This document shows, piece after piece, positions 55,454 through 62,969 of a stretch of 64,000 nucleotides of DNA. The notes below the pieces were generated by a model that worked only from the letters and a program-made list of their open reading frames with translations, made no database searches and was not told where the DNA came from. The stretch lies in assembly GCF_003594875.1 (NCBI RefSeq), contig NZ_QZEY01000006.1, positions 124,001 to 188,000 of the forward strand, in the 5' to 3' direction. Numbering within the stretch: the stretch's first letter is position 1; the number at the start of each line of letters is the position of its first letter. A program made the position numbers and the translations under genes. This stretch comes from Bailinhaonella thermotolerans (lineage in GTDB: Bacteria > Actinomycetota > Actinomycetes > Streptosporangiales > Streptosporangiaceae).

Positions 55454-56128
55454 TCACGGCGCCGGGGGGCGGCCGGCCTGTTTCTCGGCCTCCAGGCGGA
55501 GGGTCTCGGGGCTGGGCGGGGTGGCCAGGAGTGCGGTCACCAGGTCGATGAGGTGCTCGGTGAAGAGGCGGTCGTCGGTGTGCGGGGCGGTGCGGGCCCG
55601 GCGGGCGAGTTCGCCGACCGTGAAGCGGTAGGCCACGAAGCGGCGGTGGAGCCTGAGGGCGTCCTCGGTCAGGTGGGGGGCGACCATCATGCGCCAGCGG
55701 TACATGCTGTTGGAGGGGTCGTCCAGCGCGGCCGGGTCGATCCAGGGGCGGGCGCGGTTCATCAGCTCGGCCTGGATCCGCAGGTAGGCGGGGCCGCCGT
55801 CGGTGTCGGCGAGTTTCGCGGCCAGCGGGCGGACCAGGATGGCGGCGAGGTCGCGCAGGGAGGGGTCCCGCGCGGCGTCCAGGAGGGCGTGGCGGCGGGC
55901 GTCCACGCCGGCGTGGTGCTTGGCGAGGAGGGCCGCGACCAGGCCCTCGCGGTCGCCGAAGTGGTACTGCAGGGCCGTCACGTTGCGCGCCCCGGACGCC
56001 CGCACGATCTCGCGCAGGCTGACCGCGTCCACGCCCTCCTCGGCGAACAGCTCCTCCGCCGCGGCGATCAGCCGCTCGCGCGTCCCCGCGCCCCCGCCGG
56101 CCCGTCCTCCGCGCTCCCCGGTCCGCAT
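55454..56128 (-). CDS. TetR-family transcriptional regulator
   Basis: 224 residues. Helix-turn-helix in RERLIAAAEELFAEEGVDAV, then LREIVRASGARNVTALQYHF, then GDREGLVAALLAKHHAGVDA. The C-terminal part resembles the TetR_C group found in CecR/RutR-like proteins only loosely. It is convergent with pepP; the target is probably its own promoter or distant genes. The extreme N-terminus is Gly-rich and may be over-extended. Confidence 0.9.
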   Translation of the reverse strand: MRTGERGGRAGGGAGTRERLIAAAEELFAEEGVDAVSLREIVRASGARNVTALQYHFGDREGLVAALLAKHHAGVDARRHALLDAARDPSLRDLAAILVRPLAAKLADTDGGPAYLRIQAELMNRARPWIDPAALDDPSNSMYRWRMMVAPHLTEDALRLHRRFVAYRFTVGELARRARTAPHTDDRLFTEHLIDLVTALLATPPSPETLRLEAEKQAGRPPAP

Positions 56129-56280
56129 CGCTCCCCCGCCCTCGACGTCTAATGCACGCGCATCATACGGTCCCGCGCGCGCCCGCGAGCGGACTCCCCG
56201 ATCTCGTCGGAGGCCCCCTCCGCCGTCCAGGGGCGTACGGCGGGACGCCCGGGGCGGGCGCCCGCCGTACGGCCGGGCGG

Positions 56281-57087
56281 TCAGCGGGGGTTGGCGGCGG
56301 CGCCGGCCAGGCTCTTCTCGCCCGTGTGCGGGGCGGGGCGGGTGACCTCGACGACGTCGATGACGACGCAGGTGATGTTGTCGGGGCCGCCACCCTGGTT
56401 GGCCAGCTCGATCAGCCTGCGGACGGCCTCCTCGCGGTCGTCCACGTCGGTGAGGATCTCGTGCAGCGTCTCGGGCTGGACGACGCCGGACAGGCCGTCG
56501 GAGCAGAGCAGGTAGCGGTCGCCGGGCACCACGGTGCGCATCACGAGGTCCGGCTCGGCCGAGCCGGTGCTCTGCAGCGCCCGCATCAGCATCGAGCGGC
56601 GGGGGTGCTCGGCCGCCCGCTCGGGGTCCATCCGCCCGTCGTCCACCAGCGACTGGACCAGCGTGTGGTCCCGCGTGATCTGGTACAGCTTCCCGTCGCG
56701 CAGGAGGTATCCCCGTGAGTCCCCGACGTGCGCCAGCGCCATGCGCCCGTCGTGCCAGAGCACGGCCGTCAGCGTCGTGCCCATGCCTTCGAGGGACGGG
56801 TTGCGCTCGGCCAGGTCCTTCAGCCGGTGGGAGGCGTCGGCCACCCCGGCCGACAGCGCGGCGATCAGGTCCACCCCGCCCAGGTCCTCGGGCAGCCCGT
56901 CGTCCAGGTCGGACAGCGCGGCCACGGCAACGGAGCTGGCCACCTCGCCCGCGGCGTGCCCGCCCATCCCGTCGGCCACCGCGAGCAGCCGGGGACTCGC
57001 GTAGGCCGAGTCCTCGTTCAGCTCGCGGCGGAGGCCGGTGTCGGACCCGACGGCGTAGCGAAGCTCAAGCAGCCCGTTGTCTGTCAT
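56281..57087 (-). CDS. PP2C-family Ser/Thr protein phosphatase
   Basis: 268 residues from ATG 57087. Motifs of PP2C/PstP enzymes: GLRRELNEDSAYASPRLLAV, ADGMGGHAAGEVAS, ALAHVGDSRGYLLRDGKLYQ, CSDGLSGVV and GGGPDNITCVVIDV, containing the metal-binding Asp residues. It lacks the transmembrane and extracellular part of housekeeping PstP, so it is cytosolic. It dephosphorylates Ser/Thr-phosphorylated proteins. It is divergent from a DNA-methylase/kinase operon (83 bp between starts); the nearby soluble kinase is an obvious functional counterpart (inference). Confidence 0.95.
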   Translation of the reverse strand: MTDNGLLELRYAVGSDTGLRRELNEDSAYASPRLLAVADGMGGHAAGEVASSVAVAALSDLDDGLPEDLGGVDLIAALSAGVADASHRLKDLAERNPSLEGMGTTLTAVLWHDGRMALAHVGDSRGYLLRDGKLYQITRDHTLVQSLVDDGRMDPERAAEHPRRSMLMRALQSTGSAEPDLVMRTVVPGDRYLLCSDGLSGVVQPETLHEILTDVDDREEAVRRLIELANQGGGPDNITCVVIDVVEVTRPAPHTGEKSLAGAAANPR

Positions 57088-57170
57088 GGTGGAAGTGAAC
57101 CACTGGTTGAATGAATTCACAAGCAGAGACTTGGTGGACCGTTCGCACGCGATCCCCTAGGGTGGGAGTG

Positions 57171-59036
57171 GTGAGCAACCAGGACCCCACCGTGAACGCG
57201 GGCGACATCGCCCGGCTGGCCGACGTGGGGCGCGCCGCGGTGAGCAACTGGCGCAGGCGGCACGAGGACTTCCCCCGTCCTGTCGGGGGCACCGCGTCCA
57301 GCCCGCTGTTCTCCTTGCGAGAGATTCAAGACTGGCTGCGCCGCAACGGCAAGCGACACCGCCTGTCCGACGCCGATCTGGCCTGGCAGCGCCTCCGCGC
57401 CTCCGGCGACGACCTGCGCCTCGGCCACCTCGTCGGGCGCGCCGGGGCCTTCCTGCTGGGCCTGCGCGACCCGGCCCTGCGCAAGGGCCTGCCCGGCGAC
57501 CCGGGCGACCTCGACGACCCCGGCCTCGCCCGGCTGCTCACCGACCTCGCCGAGGAGCGAGGCCACCGGGAGGCGTTCGAGTTCCTCTGCGAGCGCTACG
57601 CCGAGGCCCACTCCCGCCAGCTCTTCGTCACCCCGGCCCCCACCGCCGCGCTCATGTCCAGGCTGGCCCTCCCCGCAGGCGGGGGCACGCTGCTCGACCC
57701 CGCCTGCGGAGTCGGCACCCTGCTCCTCGCCGAGGGCGCGCCCGGCGGCCGTCCCGCCCGCGCCCTGGGCCAGGAGCTGGGCGAGGCGGCGGCCCTGATC
57801 AGCGCCGTACGGCTGCGCCTGGCCGGGCTGGAGGCGCACATCGTCGCCGGGGACTCGCTGCGTGACGACGCTCTGGACGGCGAACTCGCCGACGCCGTCG
57901 TGTGCGACCCGCCCTTCAACGAGCGCGCGTGGGGGCACGCCGAGCTGACCGGCGACCCGCGGTGGGAGTACGGCACCCCGCCCCGCGGCGAGCCGGAGCT
58001 GGCCTGGGTCCAGCACTGCCTGGCCCACGTGCGCCCCGGCGGGCTCGTCGCGATCCTCATGCCCACGGCCGCCGCCGGCCGCCGCCCGGGCCGCCGCATC
58101 CGCGCCAACCTGTTACGGGCCGGGGCCCTGCGCGCCGTCGTGACCCTCCCCGGCGGCGGGCCCGACCTGTGGCTGCTGCGCCGGCCCGTGCCCGGCGAGC
58201 GGCCCCGCTCGCACATCCTGCTCATGGAGGCGGAGGACCTCTCGGCGGTGCCCGCCGCGTGGGAGGCGTACCTCGCCGACCCCGAGGCGCCGCCCGCCGT
58301 ACGGATCATCGAACTCCTCGACGACGACGTGGACCTGAGCCCGGCGCGGCAGCGGCTGCGCGAGCGGGGACCCGACCTGGGGGCGGACTTCGCCGCGGCG
58401 CTGGAGGCGTTCTCCGCGCCCTCGGCCGGGCCGCCGGAGCTGGACGTGCTGGACGAGCCGCAGCGCCCGCCGACGACGACCATCGGGGAGCTGGCCAAGG
58501 CCGGGCTCGTCACCGTGCACCACTCCCCCGTGCGGCCCCCGTCCGGGGACGGCGAGACGCCGGTGCTGCTGGCCGACGACCTCGTGGAGGGCACGACGCC
58601 GACCGGGCGCGCGCCGTACGACTCGGGGCTGACTGAGCTGCGGGCCGGGGACGTGGTGGCCTCGCCGATCGGGCACGTGCGGGTGCTGGGCGAGGACCTG
58701 GAGCCGGGGACGGTGCTCGGGCCGAACCTGACGCTGTACCGGGTGGACCCCGAGCGGCTGGACGCCCACTTCCTCGCCGGGTTCCTGCGGTCGGCCGACC
58801 TGCGGCCCAACGTCAGCCACAGCCGCCTGGACGCCCGCCGGACCCGCGTGCCCCGGCTGAGCCTGCGCGGGCAGCGGGCGTACGGCGAGGCGTTCCGGCG
58901 GCTGGCGGCGCTGGAGGACGAGGTGCGGCGGCGCGCCGAACTCGGGCGGACGCTGGTCCGGCTAGGCTTTGACGGTCTGATCGACGGCCATCTGCGGCCG
59001 AGAAGCCGGCCCGAGGTCCCGCATGCTCATCGCTGA
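57171..59036 (+). CDS. HTH-adenine methylase-specificity-domain fusion (HsdM/HsdS-like)
   Basis: 621 residues from GTG 57171. Residues ~8-60 are a MerR/DUF-like winged helix-turn-helix (NAGDIARLADVGRAAVSNWR, SPLFSLREIQDWLRRNGK). The N6-adenine methylase core follows with TPAPTAALMSRLA, motif I LLDPACGVGTL at 174-184 and motif IV CDPPFNERAW (DPPF 246-249). The last ~180 residues (TTTIGELAKAGLVTV ... GDVVASPIGHVRVLGEDLEP ... RLSLRGQRAYGEAFRRLAAL) resemble a type I specificity subunit target-recognition half. No restriction subunit is near. Its stop overlaps the kinase start by 14 bp. It may methylate DNA as an orphan enzyme or act as a transcriptional regulator that retains the fold. Confidence 0.9.
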   Translation: MSNQDPTVNAGDIARLADVGRAAVSNWRRRHEDFPRPVGGTASSPLFSLREIQDWLRRNGKRHRLSDADLAWQRLRASGDDLRLGHLVGRAGAFLLGLRDPALRKGLPGDPGDLDDPGLARLLTDLAEERGHREAFEFLCERYAEAHSRQLFVTPAPTAALMSRLALPAGGGTLLDPACGVGTLLLAEGAPGGRPARALGQELGEAAALISAVRLRLAGLEAHIVAGDSLRDDALDGELADAVVCDPPFNERAWGHAELTGDPRWEYGTPPRGEPELAWVQHCLAHVRPGGLVAILMPTAAAGRRPGRRIRANLLRAGALRAVVTLPGGGPDLWLLRRPVPGERPRSHILLMEAEDLSAVPAAWEAYLADPEAPPAVRIIELLDDDVDLSPARQRLRERGPDLGADFAAALEAFSAPSAGPPELDVLDEPQRPPTTTIGELAKAGLVTVHHSPVRPPSGDGETPVLLADDLVEGTTPTGRAPYDSGLTELRAGDVVASPIGHVRVLGEDLEPGTVLGPNLTLYRVDPERLDAHFLAGFLRSADLRPNVSHSRLDARRTRVPRLSLRGQRAYGEAFRRLAALEDEVRRRAELGRTLVRLGFDGLIDGHLRPRSRPEVPHAHR

Positions 59037-59922
59037 CCGATACGAGCTGGACGAGCTCCCGCTCGGCCAGGGCGGCATGGGCGCGGTCTACGGCGGCCAC
59101 GACAAGCACCTCGACCGCCGGGTGGCGGTGAAGTTCCTCCAGCTCCCGGGCGGGCGCGACGCCGAGCTCGAACGCCGGTTCATCAGGGAGGCCCGGATCC
59201 TGGCCCGGCTGGAGCACGCGGGCGCGCCCATCCTGTACGACTTCGGGATGTTCGAGCACCGGTTGTACCAGGTGATGCAGTTCATCGAGGGCGTGACGGT
59301 CGCCGACCTGGTGAGCGAGCACGGCCCGCTGCCGGTGCCCTGGGCGGCCGCGATCGCCGCGCAGGCGTGCGCCGTGCTGGCCGCCGCCCACTCGCTGTCG
59401 ATCTGCCACCGCGACCTCAAGCCGACCAACCTCATGCTGTGCCCCGACGGCGGGGTGAAGGTGCTGGACTTCGGGCTGGCCATGCTGCGCGAGACCGACG
59501 TCGCGCAGTTCACGCGCAGCGGGCAGATCCTGGGCACCCCCGCCTACATGGCCCCCGAGCAGATCCAGCGGGGCGTCGCCGGGCCGCGCAGCGACCTGTA
59601 CGCCCTCGGGTGCGTGCTGCACGAGATGCTCACCGGGCGGCAGCTCTTCACCGGGCCCACGGCGTACGCGATCTTCGAGAAGCAGGTCAAGGAGCCGCCG
59701 CCGCGCGTCCCGGGCGCGCCGGCCGAGCTGGACCGGCTGCTGTCGGCCCTGCTGGAGAAGGACCCGGAGAACCGGCCCCCCGACGCCGGGTCGCTGTTCG
59801 AGCGGCTCCAGCCGTTCGCGGTGGACCTGCCCATGCTGCCGGGGTTCCTCACGCCGCCCTCGGTCCCGAGCCCGGGGCGGATGTACGCCCGCGTCCTCGG
59901 CCGGGTCCTCCCCTGCGACTGA
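59023..59922 (+). CDS. Soluble Ser/Thr protein kinase (Hanks type)
   Basis: 299 residues, ATG 59023 inside the end of the methylase gene. All kinase motifs are intact: Gly loop LGQGGMGAVYGG (14-25), Lys37 in AVKFL, Glu56 in RRFIREARIL, HRDLKPTN at 129-136, DFG 149-151 and APE 177-179. It lacks the transmembrane helix and PASTA or other sensor domain of typical actinobacterial kinases, ending soon after the catalytic domain (YARVLGRVLPCD). Activity should depend on partners, probably the coupled methylase and the divergent PP2C. Confidence 0.95.
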   Translation: MLIADRYELDELPLGQGGMGAVYGGHDKHLDRRVAVKFLQLPGGRDAELERRFIREARILARLEHAGAPILYDFGMFEHRLYQVMQFIEGVTVADLVSEHGPLPVPWAAAIAAQACAVLAAAHSLSICHRDLKPTNLMLCPDGGVKVLDFGLAMLRETDVAQFTRSGQILGTPAYMAPEQIQRGVAGPRSDLYALGCVLHEMLTGRQLFTGPTAYAIFEKQVKEPPPRVPGAPAELDRLLSALLEKDPENRPPDAGSLFERLQPFAVDLPMLPGFLTPPSVPSPGRMYARVLGRVLPCD

Positions 59923-59939
59923 CCTCCCGCCGCCGGAAG

Positions 59940-60035
59940 CCCGGCTCATGCCGTACGGCGGCGCGTGCCGTCCCGTGGCTCATGCCGTACGGCGGCGCGT
60001 GCCGTCCCGTGGCTCATGCCGTACGGCGGATGGAC
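59940..60035. repeat. 34-bp direct repeats carrying GCCGTACGGC
   Basis: Two full copies and one partial copy of a unit starting CTCATGCCGTACGGCGGCGC, 34-37 bp apart, in the 289-bp gap between the kinase and the amidase genes. The remaining 170 bp to the amidase start show no clear signal beyond a possible CTTAGGTGAGGCG leader. Confidence 0.8.
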
Positions 60036-60211
60036 GGGGCTCATGCCGTGCTTTCCGGGCGGAGACCGGGGGTGCGGGGGGCGTCCGGGGAGAGGGTGTT
60101 CACTCTTAGGTGAGGCGTGACTACACCGGGTTCCGGAGATGTCTCCGCCGGAGGTAGGGGATCCTCTCCCGGCCCGGAGAGCAGGGCTTTCCCTCGTGCC
60201 ACGATGACCGC

Positions 60212-61636
60212 GTGGATGAACTCGCCTACTTCCCCGCCCACCGGCTGGCCCGCATGATCGCCGCCGGAGAGATCGGCTCGCGCGAGGTGCTCGGGATCTA
60301 CCTCGACCGCGTCGAGAGGATCAACCCGCACGTCAACGCCATCGTGACGCTCGACGCCGAGCGGGCGATGGAGCAGGCGTTCCGGGCCGACGAGATCCGG
60401 GCGCGGGGCGGTTCGCTGGGGCCCCTGCACGGGGTGCCGATGACGGTGAAAGACAGCGTGGAGACCGCCTGGGTGCGCACCACGTGCGGGCTGCCGGGGC
60501 TGTCCGACCACGTGCCCGCCGAGGACGCGCCCGTGGTGGGCCGGCTGCGCGCCGCGGGGGCGGTGATCTTCGGCAAGACGAACACCCCCGCCCTGGAGTC
60601 CATGGCGATCACCGAGAACCCCCTGTTCGGCGTGACGCGCAACCCGTGGGACCCCACGCGCACCGCCGGGGGCTCCTCGGGCGGCTCGGCGGCGGCCCTG
60701 GCGGCCGGGCTGACCGCCCTGGAGCTCGGCGGCGACGACGCGGGGTCCAACCGCATGCCCGCCCACTTCTGCGGGGTCTTCGGGCACAAGCCCACCCACG
60801 GGTTCGTGCCGACGCTCGGCCACATCCCCCCGATGCCGGGCAGCCACGCGCAGCCCGACCTCGGCGTGCTCGGCCCGCTGGCCCGCTCGGCGCGCGACCT
60901 GGAGATCGCGCTGCGCGTGACCGCGGGCCCGCTCGACGACCAGGCCCTGGCCTGGCGGCTCACCCTGCCCGCCGCCCGCCCCTGGCCGATGCGGGTGGCC
61001 TACTGGTTCGACGACCCCTACACCCCGCTCGACGACGGGGTGCGCCTGCGCCTGGAGACGGCGGTCAAGGCGCTGAAGGACGCGGGGGCCGAGGTGACGC
61101 AGGTGCACCAGCCGATGGGGAGCCTCGCGGCCCACCACCGGATGTTCACGGTGCTCAGCGCCTCGCTCTTCAGCCACGTCCTGCCCGAGGAGGAGTTCGC
61201 CGGGCACGTGGCGCGGGCGTCGGACCAGGGCAGGGCGGGGGACTACGCCCGAGGCGTGCTCACGAGCAAGCGCGAGTGGAACCTCGCGGACGAGGAGCGG
61301 TGCCTCCTGCGCGCCCGCTGGGCCGACTTCTTCACCCACTACGACGTCCTGCTCACCCCCGTCGTCCAGGCCACCGCCTTCCCCCACCCGCGCGACCCCG
61401 GCGAGCGCCCGATCACCGTCAACGGGCAGCGCGTCTCCCCCGACATCCCCATCAACGCCTGGACCGGCCTGGCCAGCGCGGCACTCCTCCCCGCCACCGC
61501 CGCCCCCGTCGGCCTCAGCCCCGACGGCCTCCCCGTGGGCATCCAGATCATCGGCCCCCACCTGGAGGACCTCACCACCCTCACGCTCGCGGCCCACCTC
61601 GAAGCCGCCCTCCCCCCGTCCTTCCCCGCCCTCTGA
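60212..61636 (+). CDS. Amidase-signature family hydrolase
   Basis: 474 residues. The Ser-cisSer-Lys triad is in place: Lys80 in MTVKDSVETAWVRT, Ser155 in TAGGSSGGSAAALAAG and Ser179 in GGDDAGSNRMPAHF (where most members have GSDxGGSIR). It hydrolyses carboxamides; candidates are aryl or aliphatic amides, and it is not the GatA subunit since no gatB/gatC is near. GTG start at 60212. It is followed by a hairpin terminator. Confidence 0.93.
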   Translation: MDELAYFPAHRLARMIAAGEIGSREVLGIYLDRVERINPHVNAIVTLDAERAMEQAFRADEIRARGGSLGPLHGVPMTVKDSVETAWVRTTCGLPGLSDHVPAEDAPVVGRLRAAGAVIFGKTNTPALESMAITENPLFGVTRNPWDPTRTAGGSSGGSAAALAAGLTALELGGDDAGSNRMPAHFCGVFGHKPTHGFVPTLGHIPPMPGSHAQPDLGVLGPLARSARDLEIALRVTAGPLDDQALAWRLTLPAARPWPMRVAYWFDDPYTPLDDGVRLRLETAVKALKDAGAEVTQVHQPMGSLAAHHRMFTVLSASLFSHVLPEEEFAGHVARASDQGRAGDYARGVLTSKREWNLADEERCLLRARWADFFTHYDVLLTPVVQATAFPHPRDPGERPITVNGQRVSPDIPINAWTGLASAALLPATAAPVGLSPDGLPVGIQIIGPHLEDLTTLTLAAHLEAALPPSFPAL

Positions 61637-61728
61637 TCCACCTCCACCCCTCCCACCACCCGCGCGGCCCCTCCCCCCGGCCGCGCGGGTGGGCATATCC
61701 GCGCCTCCGCACCGCATCACGCCGAGCC

Positions 61729-61770
61729 GCCATCGCGAGGCCCGCCGTACCGGACCGGCCTCGCGATGGC
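61729..61770 (+). terminator. Terminator after the amidase gene
   Basis: Perfect 14-bp stem GCCATCGCGAGGCC (61729-61742) with 61757-61770 and a 14-nt loop. Confidence 0.75.
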
Positions 61771-61842
61771 TGGGCGGCCAGGTTTTCCCGCTTTGCCGGC
61801 GAAGCCTGTCATTTGCAGTGATTACATGATTTCATCGGGCTC

Positions 61843-62604
61843 GTGATCGTTGAGTACATCCGCTACCGCGTCCCCGACGGCGGCGGGGACCGGTTCGAGG
61901 ACGCCTACGCCCGCGCCGCGACGTCGCTGGCCGCCGCCCCCCAGTGCCTGGACTACGAGCTCAGCCGCTGCGCGGAGGAGAAGGACGTCTACATCCTGCG
62001 CATCACCTGGACGTCCGCCTCCGACCACCTGGACGGCTTCCGCCGGGGCGAGCACTTCCCCGCCTTCTTCGCCGAGATCAAGCCCTACGTGACGGCCATC
62101 GAGGAGATGCGCCACTACGAGCCGACCGGGGTGCGCGGCACGGGCGGCGCGGTGCCCACCCTGTACGCCTGGGCCGGCGGCGCCGAGGCGTTCGAGCGCC
62201 TGACGGAGATCTTCTACCGCCGCGTCCTGGCCGACGACCTCCTGGAACCCCTCTTCCGCCACATGGACCCCGAGCACCCGCGCCACGTCGCCCACTGGCT
62301 GGCCGAGGTCTTCGGCGGGCCCGCCCGCTACACCGACGAGCACGGCGGCTACCCCCACATGCTCTCCAAGCACCTGGGCAAGGGGATCACCGAGGCGCAG
62401 CGCCGCCGCTGGGTCGCACTCCTCCACGACGCGGCCGACGACGCGGGCCTCCCGACGGACCCCGAGTTCCGCGCCGCGTTCGCGAGCTACCTCGAATGGG
62501 GCACCCGCCTGGCCCTGGCCAACTCCCAGCCCGGCGCCACCCCGCCCCGCAAGGCCCCCGTCCCCCGCTGGGGCTGGGGCGTCGCCCCGCCCTACCAGGG
62601 CTGA
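61843..62604 (+). CDS. ABM-domain/truncated-hemoglobin fusion protein
   Basis: 253 residues from GTG 61843. Residues 1-95 are an antibiotic-biosynthesis-monooxygenase (ABM, dimeric alpha/beta barrel) domain: IVEYIRYRVPDGGGDRFEDA, LDYELSRCAEEKDVYILRIT, RGEHFPAFFAEIKPYV. Residues ~105-235 are a group II truncated hemoglobin: LFRHMDPEHPRHVAHWLAEV, GGPARYTDEHGGYPHML, with proximal His177 and Trp190 (the G8 Trp typical of group II). ABM domains act as small-molecule monooxygenases or quinone-binding proteins; trHbII handles O2, NO or peroxide. The C-terminal ~25 residues are Pro-rich. Confidence 0.9.
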   Translation: MIVEYIRYRVPDGGGDRFEDAYARAATSLAAAPQCLDYELSRCAEEKDVYILRITWTSASDHLDGFRRGEHFPAFFAEIKPYVTAIEEMRHYEPTGVRGTGGAVPTLYAWAGGAEAFERLTEIFYRRVLADDLLEPLFRHMDPEHPRHVAHWLAEVFGGPARYTDEHGGYPHMLSKHLGKGITEAQRRRWVALLHDAADDAGLPTDPEFRAAFASYLEWGTRLALANSQPGATPPRKAPVPRWGWGVAPPYQG

Positions 62605-62969
62605 CCCGGTCACCGTACGGCGGGCGAGCCCCCGGCCCGAGGCATGCGCCCCGCCGCACCGGGGCGGACGCCTCTCGCCGTACCCGGGGCGGACGCCTCG
62701 CCGTACAGCCTGCGCGGGCGTCTCGCCGTACAGCGGGCGGGCGTCTCGCCGCGAGCCGGCGCCCCTCCGGACGTACGGCGGCCGCTTCCGGCACGCGCTC
62801 CGCCCGCCGTACGGCAGGCCGCCCGTCCCCCGGCGCGGGCGCTCGCGGCGAGGCGGACCCCACCCTTCGCGCAAGAGGCTCAGTGCCCGCCGTACAGAGG
62901 GGCGGGGAATGGGCGGGGATGTCGTCGATGGGGTGGTTTCCCGGGAAAGTGGTGTGATCTTCTTTCCCC
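62605..62969. other. 365-bp gene-free spacer with CGCCGTAC repeats
   Basis: Contains many short copies of CGTCTCGCCGTAC-like sequence and a GCCGTACGGC palindrome near 62806. No reading frame has plausible composition; the promoter of the downstream decarboxylase probably lies in the last ~100 bases (TTTCCCGGGAAA at 62938-62949 is a short palindrome 20 bp from the start). Confidence 0.7.

Noticed and set aside
57171-59036. Conventional type I restriction-modification system
   Set aside because: The methylase/specificity fusion has no HsdR or other nuclease gene beside it in the window.
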